Translations under genes and position numbers: made by a program
Source of the DNA: Treponema sp.
Lineage (GTDB): Bacteria > Spirochaetota > Spirochaetia > Treponematales > Breznakiellaceae
Direction: 5' to 3'
Length of the DNA: 5,046 nt
Assembly (NCBI GenBank): GCA_009784995.1
Contig: WQXE01000135.1
Location: 1-5,046 of the forward strand
Notes under the pieces: generated by a model
The model's database searches: none
Told to the model about the DNA's origin: nothing
Seen by the model: only the letters and a program-made list of their open reading frames with translations
In this document: in pieces, positions 1-4,924 of the stretch
Layout: each line of letters begins with the position of its first letter
Numbering within the stretch: position 1 is the stretch's first letter

Positions 1-542
1 ACTGCTGTAGAAAAATTATTCTGAAGATAAATAAGAACAAAAAATAATCCTGTAACCAATACAGGCGGCAATACTCCTGTATAAAGATTATTAAAATTAG
101 AATTACCTTCCTGACTATTGGCTTTTTTATCAAATATATGAGCCAGATAAAGCGGAAGCACAAACTTTACCATTTCGGAAGGCTGGTATGACATTGAACC
201 GACTTCTATCCAGCGTGACGCGCCATAACGTTCAATCCCTATTCCGGGTATTAAAGTTAATACGCATAAACCCGCCGCGATAAACACAAGCGGCATTGTA
301 AATTTTCTGACAATATTAATATTAATTTGCGCGAAAACAAAAAACGCCGCGATTCCAATCACGCCGAAAATTAATTGCCTTATAAAAAAATAATATCCGT
401 CTCTAAAAAATCTTTCCGCGAATGAATATGAAGCTGAATAAAGAGTAACAAGACCAACACCAAGCATAAGAATTACGCAAAAGTAAAACAGATGAACTGT
501 TGATTTATGATTTACTGTTCTTTCAACATCAAATTGATACAT
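1..542 (-). CDS. ftsW: FtsW, SEDS-family septal peptidoglycan polymerase (N-terminal 180 residues, cut by window edge)
   Basis: FtsW is the polytopic membrane glycosyltransferase that polymerises lipid II at the division septum together with a class B PBP. I translated this frame by hand from the ATG at 542; it stays open to base 1 and gives 180 residues. Visible family features are a short cytoplasmic N-terminus, a first membrane helix at about 17-36 ending in YSAS, RQ at 55-56 before a second helix, hydrophobic helices near 57-75 and 83-100, RW at 110-111, QPSE at 120-123 followed by K126, and another helix near 156-174. The position where SEDS proteins usually have QPDLGT reads QNNFST (174-179), so that motif is divergent. 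The start has the ribosome site AAGGA six bases upstream, overlapping the mraY stop codon. RodA is the alternative SEDS protein, but the place directly after mraY in a dcw cluster favours FtsW. The expected catalytic Asp of the family lies beyond the window. Confidence 0.93.
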   Translation of the reverse strand, partial: MYQFDVERTVNHKSTVHLFYFCVILMLGVGLVTLYSASYSFAERFFRDGYYFFIRQLIFGVIGIAAFFVFAQININIVRKFTMPLVFIAAGLCVLTLIPGIGIERYGASRWIEVGSMSYQPSEMVKFVLPLYLAHIFDKKANSQEGNSNFNNLYTGVLPPVLVTGLFFVLIYLQNNFSTA

Positions 543-551
543 CCGGCTTCC

Positions 552-1631
552 TTATTGAATCTTTAAAGTTGATAGAGCGATAACCGCGAAAATTCCGCCC
601 AGTATCCAAAAACGGATTACTGTTTTTATTTCCGACCATCCCATTAATTCATAATGATGATGAAGCGGAGCCATTTTAAATACCCTTTTCTTTCTTAATT
701 TAAATGACGCTACCTGTATGATAACAGAAGCGATTTCCAAAACAAAAACTCCTCCGATAACCAGAATGAGTAACTCTTTTTTTGTAATAAGTGAAATAAC
801 CGCGATTACACCGCCTAACGAAAGTGAACCTGTATCACCCATAAAAACTTCCGCCGGGTGAGCGTTAAACCAAAGAAATCCCACACACGCGCCTGCCGCG
901 GCTAAACAAAAAACTGTTAACTCCCCCGCTTCCGGAATATATGGAATACCAAGATATTCAGAATAATCTACTCTTCCTGTAATATAAGTTAAAACCGCGA
1001 GTGTTAAAAAAACAATTATTAAAAGTCCCGCTAAAAGTCCGTCGAGCCCGTCAGAAAAGTTTACCGCGTTTGATTCGCCAACAACAAGTAAAACCGCGAA
1101 AGGAATCCACCATAACCCCATGTTTAAAACAGGATCTTTAAAAAATGGTATATACAAAGCGGTTGTATCTTCCGTGCCTGTAAAATAAATTATTAAAACA
1201 ATCGCGATAGCCGCGCCAAACTGCATTATTAATTTTACCCACGCGGGAAGTCCGTCAGAATTACCTCTTGTTACTTTTAAATAATCATCGATAAAACCAA
1301 TCGCGCCAAATACAAGGAACGCTCCCATCGTTATCCAGATAAGCCTGTTTTGCAAATTACCCCATAATAACATGGCGATAACCACAGACATTATTATAAA
1401 TAATCCACCCATTGTGGGAGTTCCGGATTTTATTAAATGCGTCGCGGGTCCGTCATGCCTAATTGACTGCCCGATTTTTAATGTTCTTAAAAATTCGATA
1501 ATCCTGGCGCCAAAAACAAAACAAATTAACAAAGTTGTAAGAGCGGCAAAAGCGCTTCTGAATGTCAGATAACCAAAAACACGAAACGGTGTAAAAAAAC
1601 TATATAAAAGTTCAATTAATTCATAAAGCAC
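552..1631 (-). CDS. mraY: MraY, phospho-N-acetylmuramoyl-pentapeptide transferase
   Basis: MraY transfers phospho-MurNAc-pentapeptide from UDP to undecaprenyl phosphate in the cytoplasmic membrane, giving lipid I. The 359-residue product matches the usual length of about 360. Family motifs are complete: GTPTMGG at 70-76, the Asp pair DDYLK at 115-119, NAVNFSDGLDGL at 188-199, NAHPAEVFMGDTGS at 256-269 including D266, and the APLHHHYE loop at 321-328 with the His cluster 324-326. About ten hydrophobic segments fit the ten-helix fold. The start is GTG: it opens with MLYEL and aligns with the usual ML start, and it follows a near-perfect Shine-Dalgarno sequence GGGAGGT five bases upstream. It overlaps the 3' end of murF by 11 bp, and ftsW starts 9 bp after its stop. 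Alanine is mostly GCG (about 17 of 30 by hand count). No key residue is missing. Confidence 0.98.
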   Translation of the reverse strand: MLYELIELLYSFFTPFRVFGYLTFRSAFAALTTLLICFVFGARIIEFLRTLKIGQSIRHDGPATHLIKSGTPTMGGLFIIMSVVIAMLLWGNLQNRLIWITMGAFLVFGAIGFIDDYLKVTRGNSDGLPAWVKLIMQFGAAIAIVLIIYFTGTEDTTALYIPFFKDPVLNMGLWWIPFAVLLVVGESNAVNFSDGLDGLLAGLLIIVFLTLAVLTYITGRVDYSEYLGIPYIPEAGELTVFCLAAAGACVGFLWFNAHPAEVFMGDTGSLSLGGVIAVISLITKKELLILVIGGVFVLEIASVIIQVASFKLRKKRVFKMAPLHHHYELMGWSEIKTVIRFWILGGIFAVIALSTLKIQ

Positions 1632-3039
1632 TGTTTACCTCCCGGGCGATTAACATGTCAGTTAATCTTTCCAAAGCGCATCCGCGCGAGCCTTTTAAAA
1701 GCACAAGATCGCCTTGTTTTATAAAACTGTCAAGAGCCGCTGAAAGCTCATTTATATCATTTGTATAAAAATACGGTTTATCGTTATCGCGAAGGTTTCG
1801 CGCGGCTTTTTCGATTTTTTCTCCGAATAAAAATATTTTTTTCGCCGCTGATACCGATAAAAGAAATCCAATCTTTTTATGTTCGGAATCAGACATAACA
1901 CCTAACTCAAGCATATCCGCGATAACATATATTTTTCTTCCGGGCCATTCAATAGAATCACAGAACTCAATACTTTTCGCGGTAGATTCAGGGTTAGCGT
2001 TATAACAATCACGAATAACAGTAACTCTTCCTTTTAAAATTTCCAGTCTTCCAAAAAGTGGTTTAACGGATTCCAAACCAAGTTTAATCGCTTTATCGCT
2101 GACAGGTATTTCTTTCGCGATCGCTATAGCCGCCATAGCGTCATCCAGATTATGTTTACCGGGAAGAGCGAAATTTATTTTTTCTCCATTCCATAAAATT
2201 TCTGTACCTTCGATGCCAAGACTTCTAGCTCCGCCGAATTCTTTAAAATTATTCGCGCTGTAGTATTTTATTTTTCCATTAACACCATCCGCGAGTTCTT
2301 TAGCGAATTCATCATTTTCCGGAACCAGGGCAATATCATCATTATTTAAAAATTTATAAATACATTTTTTTTCGTTAACTATTTTCTCTTTACTGCCGAA
2401 ATATTCGATATGGGCAGAACCTATGTTTGTGATTAAAGCGATGTTTGGTTTTAGAGCGTCTGTGATTTCAGATATTTCATCCGGTCGATTCATTCCTAAC
2501 TCGAACACGCCAACTTCGTGTTCAGCTCTAACATTAAAAACAGAAAGAGGAAGCCCTGTTTCCGAATTTAAATTACCTTCGTTTTTAATAACATTTTTTT
2601 CTATCTCGATTATCGCCGCGGTAATTTCTTTTGTAGTGGTTTTTCCCGATGATCCTGTTATTCCAATTTTTCTAAGACGCGGGAATTTATTCAGATAAAA
2701 CTTAGCGGAATCCTGTAACGCTTTCATTGTATTATCTACTGTTATTAAATCTTTTCCCATTTCTTTCGCGAGATTTTCAAGATTAAAACTTTCTATTTTA
2801 GAAGAATCTACTACCGCCGCTACCGCGCCCGCTTTAAACGCGGATGAAACAAAACTGTGCCCGTCGCAAGTTGTACCGTCAAGCGCGAAAAAAAGCGTGC
2901 CGGGGTTTACTTTACGGGAATCAATAGCTATGGAAGTAAACCCTTCATTCGAGGAAAAAATAACATGACGCGCTTTGAGTAATGAAGCAAGTTCGGCAAG
3001 ACCCATAAGAGGGTTATTCAAAGAGTTAGTAGAACTCAT
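1621..3039 (-). CDS. murF: MurF, UDP-N-acetylmuramoyl-tripeptide:D-Ala-D-Ala ligase
   Basis: MurF is the cytoplasmic ATP-dependent ligase that adds D-Ala-D-Ala to the UDP-MurNAc tripeptide, the step before MraY. With the start at 3039 the protein has 472 residues, close to the usual 450-470. An N-terminal UDP-substrate domain carries IDSRKVNPGTLFFAL (39-53) and DGHSF (59-63). The central ATPase domain has the P-loop GITGSSGKTTTKE (126-138), GNLNSETGLP (155-164), ELGMNRPDEI (180-189) and NIGSAHIEYFGS (205-216). The C-terminal domain has GKHNLDDAMAA (294-304), CYNANP (345-350), DMLELG (375-380) and LLKGSRG (447-453). The frame is open 87 bases further upstream, but the added residues are unlike MurF, whereas 3039 has a G-rich site before it. 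It overlaps the ftsL-like gene by 14 bp and mraY by 11 bp. Two small departures: the usual GDMLELG reads ADMLELG, and the usual AKxEI near the carbamylated Lys reads EKKCI (223-227). The sugar-peptide substrate's third residue cannot be told from the sequence. Confidence 0.96.
   Translation of the reverse strand: MSSTNSLNNPLMGLAELASLLKARHVIFSSNEGFTSIAIDSRKVNPGTLFFALDGTTCDGHSFVSSAFKAGAVAAVVDSSKIESFNLENLAKEMGKDLITVDNTMKALQDSAKFYLNKFPRLRKIGITGSSGKTTTKEITAAIIEIEKNVIKNEGNLNSETGLPLSVFNVRAEHEVGVFELGMNRPDEISEITDALKPNIALITNIGSAHIEYFGSKEKIVNEKKCIYKFLNNDDIALVPENDEFAKELADGVNGKIKYYSANNFKEFGGARSLGIEGTEILWNGEKINFALPGKHNLDDAMAAIAIAKEIPVSDKAIKLGLESVKPLFGRLEILKGRVTVIRDCYNANPESTAKSIEFCDSIEWPGRKIYVIADMLELGVMSDSEHKKIGFLLSVSAAKKIFLFGEKIEKAARNLRDNDKPYFYTNDINELSAALDSFIKQGDLVLLKGSRGCALERLTDMLIAREVNSAL
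1637..1643 (-). promoter_or_regulatory. Strong ribosome binding site that fixes the GTG start of mraY
   Basis: The minus strand reads GGGAGGT, then AAACA, then GTG at 1631. It is the closest match to the anti-Shine-Dalgarno consensus seen in the window and lies inside the last codons of murF. It decides for the GTG start, since the only nearby ATG (1624) is in another frame and meets a stop after two codons. Confidence 0.85.
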
Positions 3040-3322
3040 TATCCTTTCCCCCCCTAATTCGTACCTGAAGATAATACTCAGGCGGTATCTTTTTAAGCTC
3101 AAGCTGATTTTGAGCGATAAAATCAATTCTTTCCGGTGATGAATTTTCCGCGATACCCGCGATTAATCTTTTATTACTTTCTATCCATTCGGTTTGAGTT
3201 TGTTCAAGACGCGCCAACTCCCTTGAAAGGTTTTGGTATCTGTTTGACTGCCATACAAGAAGGCATAATAAAACAGGAATTGATAAAGCCAAAAAATAAA
3301 GTAATAAATATTTTTTAATCAT
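3026..3322 (-). CDS. ftsL: FtsL/DivIC-like division protein (small single-pass membrane protein)
   Basis: This 98-residue protein has the build of the septum-formation-initiator group (FtsL, FtsB, DivIC), bitopic proteins that link FtsQ to the FtsW-FtsI synthase. It has a short basic N-terminus (MIKK), one membrane helix at about 5-24 and a probable coiled coil at about 28-58 (NLSRELARLEQTQTEW and on). The periplasmic tail contains SPERIDFIAQNQLELKKIPP (62-81), which resembles the conserved 'riE.iAr..LgL..p' stretch of FtsL. Place in the cluster, between rsmH and murF, is the classical ftsL place and is the main support for the name, because the sequence is weakly conserved. I chose the ATG at 3322: it has GGAG six bases upstream and the ATGATTAA stop-start overlap with rsmH. 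In-frame ATGs at 3328 and 3334 lack such a site. The 3' end contains a run of seven G. FtsB/DivIC is the alternative assignment. Confidence 0.75.
   Translation of the reverse strand: MIKKYLLLYFLALSIPVLLCLLVWQSNRYQNLSRELARLEQTQTEWIESNKRLIAGIAENSSPERIDFIAQNQLELKKIPPEYYLQVRIRGGKDNEFY
3043..3054 (-). promoter_or_regulatory. G-rich ribosome binding region of murF, containing a seven-G run
   Basis: The minus strand reads seven G (3054-3048), then AAAGG (3047-3043), then three bases and the ATG at 3039. The G run is eight bases from the start codon and can pair with the anti-Shine-Dalgarno sequence in several registers. It also encodes Arg-Gly-Gly near the end of the ftsL-like protein, so it serves two genes. 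Confidence 0.65.
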
Positions 3323-4274
3323 CAACATCTCCATCCAGCACTTTTTCGATTACGCGCAATCTGGCGCTTCTTGAAGGAGGGTTTCGCTCAATCTCTTCAT
3401 CTGTTGGAACAACACCTTTTTTTGCCAGCAAATTGATTGAGCGACGCCCTACACATTTACAAATCGGCGCATTTTCAGGGCAAATACAGTCTTTATTCAT
3501 GGATTTAAAGAAATTTTTTACAATTCTGTCTTCCAATGAATGAAAACTTATCACACCGAGCCTCCCCCCTGAAGGCTCAAGTACCCTAAGCGCCGCCCCA
3601 AGGAGCGATGGAAGCTTAGATAACTCTCCATTTACAGCTATACGCAATGCCTGAAATGTTCTGGTCGCGGGATGTATAGGTCCGTGCCTGTAAGAAGCCG
3701 GCACAGCCTTTTTAACCAACTCGGCAAGAGCCGATGTTGTTGTAATTGTTGATTTTTGTCTTTCGTTAACGATTAATGACGCGATACGGCGTGAATATTT
3801 TTCTTCGGCGTTATTGTAAATAAGGTCGGCAAGCTCTCGTTCAGGAAGACGGGCGATAAGTTCCGCCGCTGTCACTCCCGCCGATGTATCAATACGCATA
3901 TCCAAAAATTCATCTTTTTCGAAAGTAAAACCTTTTCCGCTAACTTTATAATGATAAGAACTTATACCTAAATCAAATAAAATTGTATCCGGTCTTTTAA
4001 ATTCTGACGGATAATCCGCGAAAAAATCATGTGACCAGCCGTTGTAAAAATAAACCCTGTCTTTATATTGTTTTAATCTTTCTTTGGCGATATTTAAAAT
4101 TTCGTTGTCAGCGTCAATCGCGATTATTTTTAAATTGGAATATTTCGAAAGAAAAGCAAAACTATGTCCGCCTTCTCCCGCATTCGCGTCGATCATCAAT
4201 TCATTATCTTCTCTTGGACCCAAAAGGTTCAAAGATTCATCAAGCATAACGGAGGTGTGAGTATATTCTGTCAT
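3315..4274 (-). CDS. rsmH: RsmH (MraW), 16S rRNA m4C1402 N4-methyltransferase
   Basis: RsmH uses S-adenosylmethionine to methylate N4 of C1402 in the decoding centre of 16S rRNA, in the cytoplasm. The 319-residue product is of normal family length (about 310-320). Motifs in order are HTSVMLDE (6-13), the SAM loop DANAGEGGHS (29-38), IAIDAD (51-56), DLGISS (101-106), GKGFTF (113-118) with LDMRID (124-129), HPATRTFQALRI (201-212), SFHSLEDR (243-250), a four-Cys group at 263, 265, 272 and 274 (CxC...CxC), and NPPSRSARLR (298-307). The SAM loop differs from the common DxTxGxGGHS by having Asn for Thr and Ala for the following residue. The ATG at 4274 shares one base with the mraZ stop (TAATG) and has GGGGAG nine bases upstream. 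Its 3' end overlaps the ftsL-like gene by 8 bp. It is commonly found next to mraZ at the head of dcw clusters. Confidence 0.98.
   Translation of the reverse strand: MTEYTHTSVMLDESLNLLGPREDNELMIDANAGEGGHSFAFLSKYSNLKIIAIDADNEILNIAKERLKQYKDRVYFYNGWSHDFFADYPSEFKRPDTILFDLGISSYHYKVSGKGFTFEKDEFLDMRIDTSAGVTAAELIARLPERELADLIYNNAEEKYSRRIASLIVNERQKSTITTTSALAELVKKAVPASYRHGPIHPATRTFQALRIAVNGELSKLPSLLGAALRVLEPSGGRLGVISFHSLEDRIVKNFFKSMNKDCICPENAPICKCVGRRSINLLAKKGVVPTDEEIERNPPSRSARLRVIEKVLDGDVDD
3329..3332 (-). promoter_or_regulatory. Ribosome binding site that fixes the ATG at 3322 of the ftsL-like gene
   Basis: The minus strand reads GGAG followed by six bases (ATGTTG) and then ATG at 3322. It lies inside the last codons of rsmH. 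The two upstream in-frame ATGs overlap or directly flank this GGAG and so cannot use it, which favours the shorter 98-residue product. Confidence 0.75.
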
Positions 4275-4738
4275 TATTCACCGCTCCCCGTATTATTTTT
4301 TAATTTGCTGCCAAGTTCTTCTGACGCTGTATAAAAATCATCTTTACTTTCATCAAGACATTTTTGATAGTTATCTTTGTCCCAAATTTCGATATATTCG
4401 CCCTGCCCCAGAACCACGCAATCTTTTGAAAGCCCGGAAAACTCGCGATATCCTTGTGTTATTGGAATTCTTCCCGCTTTATCGATTTCTATTGAATGTG
4501 AATTGAAAATACGCCTTCTAAAATCGCGATCTTTTTTATTTAACAAATTGGTATTTTGGCTGTATTGCTTAAGCAATTCCATATAAACATTTGTGGGGAA
4601 AAGCCATAGGCAATTTTCATAATCGCATTGAGTAATTGTAAGTTGAGAATCGTCTAATATTCTGCGCAAAGACGCAGGCAGGCTGATTCTGCCCTTTTCA
4701 TCCAATGTTACAGTATATTCCCCGGTTAGCAATTCCAT
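4274..4738 (-). CDS. mraZ: MraZ, transcriptional regulator of the dcw cluster
   Basis: MraZ is an AbrB-fold DNA-binding protein that forms ring-shaped oligomers and, in the bacteria studied, binds repeats in front of its own gene and controls the cluster. The 154-residue product matches the family length (about 143-152). It holds the two tandem half-domains, each with the DxxxR signature: DEKGR at 13-17 within GEYTVTLDEKGRISLPASLR, and DKAGR at 86-90 within IEIDKAGRIPI. CLWLFP (43-48) matches the family's 'c.w.yp' stretch after the first domain. The ATG at 4738 is the first start after the promoter, and AGGA lies nine bases upstream as part of the third operator repeat. It is the first gene of the minus-strand operon, with four operator-like repeats directly in front of it, so feedback control by its own product is likely. 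The C-terminal tail (about 130-154) is charged and not recognisable. Confidence 0.97.
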   Translation of the reverse strand: MELLTGEYTVTLDEKGRISLPASLRRILDDSQLTITQCDYENCLWLFPTNVYMELLKQYSQNTNLLNKKDRDFRRRIFNSHSIEIDKAGRIPITQGYREFSGLSKDCVVLGQGEYIEIWDKDNYQKCLDESKDDFYTASEELGSKLKNNTGSGE

Positions 4739-4772
4739 ACCACTATTTCCTACTTTCTCCCACTTAATCCCA
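4738..4772 (-). promoter_or_regulatory. MraZ operator array: four TGGGA-like direct repeats with a 10-bp step
   Basis: Reading the minus strand, TGGGA (4772-4768), TGGGA (4762-4758), TAGGA (4752-4748) and TGGTA (4742-4738) start exactly 10 bp apart. Boxes one and two are perfect, and three and four each differ by one base. Boxes two to four are preceded by AG, giving a consensus near AAGTGGGA. The published E. coli MraZ site is a set of TGGGN repeats with 5-nt spacers, which is the same pattern; related AAAGTG-type repeats are known in mollicutes. No matching box continues the step on either side. The array begins a few bases past the predicted transcription start and reaches the mraZ start codon, so bound MraZ would block the promoter or early elongation. 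Binding itself is inferred. Confidence 0.88.
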
Positions 4773-4782
4773 TTTACATATC

Positions 4783-4810
4783 ATTTTACTATGAAATTCG
4801 CGTTCGTCAA
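4783..4810 (-). promoter_or_regulatory. Sigma-70-type promoter of the mraZ operon
   Basis: On the minus strand the -35 element TTGACG (4810-4805) and the -10 element TAAAAT (4788-4783) each match the consensus at five of six bases and are separated by 16 bp. The predicted transcription start is near 4775-4778, giving a leader of about 38-40 nt before the mraZ ATG. The MraZ boxes begin right after this start. No other good promoter was seen for the minus-strand genes, so this one probably drives the whole cluster visible here. Confidence 0.75.
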
Positions 4811-4890
4811 GCACTATTCATAATATTTTTCATAAAATACTAAAAAAAGCAAAAATTTTAGCTATACATTCATATAGTATTTAGGGTAAA

Positions 4891-4919
4891 TTGCGTGTTT
4901 TTGTTACATAAGTTATGAT
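4891..4919 (+). promoter_or_regulatory. Possible promoter for the divergent plus-strand gene
   Basis: TTGCGT (4891-4896) and TATGAT (4914-4919) are separated by 17 bp. The -10 element matches consensus at five of six bases, while the -35 element matches only at its first three. Transcription would start at about 4925-4927, at or next to the ATG of the plus-strand frame. The weak -35 in AT-rich DNA keeps this tentative. Confidence 0.4.
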
Positions 4920-4924
4920 TAGTA

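Noticed and set aside
1..542. Alternative reading of the left-edge gene as rodA
   Set aside because: Both are SEDS proteins, but its place directly after mraY in a dcw cluster is the ftsW place. RodA genes usually sit with mreBCD and mrdA.
1372..1572. Plus-strand open frame of 66 codons
   Set aside because: It is antisense to mraY, whose family motifs are complete. It resembles no known protein and is a shadow frame.
2423..2698. Plus-strand open frame of 91 codons
   Set aside because: It is antisense to the MurF P-loop region and has no promoter or ribosome site of note.
3040..3126. Upstream extension of murF by 29 residues from an ATG at 3126
   Set aside because: The added residues are unlike any MurF N-terminus, lie fully inside the ftsL-like gene and have no better ribosome site. 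The ATG at 3039 fits the family length.
3136..3318. Plus-strand open frame of 60 codons
   Set aside because: It is antisense to the ftsL-like gene and has no independent support.
3323..3334. Earlier in-frame ATGs (3328, 3334) for the ftsL-like gene
   Set aside because: They coincide with or flank the GGAG ribosome site, which is correctly spaced for the ATG at 3322.
4031..4249. Plus-strand open frame of 72 codons
   Set aside because: It is antisense to the rsmH SAM-binding region and is a shadow of a clearly real gene.
4377..4586. Plus-strand open frame of 69 codons
   Set aside because: It is antisense to mraZ and has no independent support.
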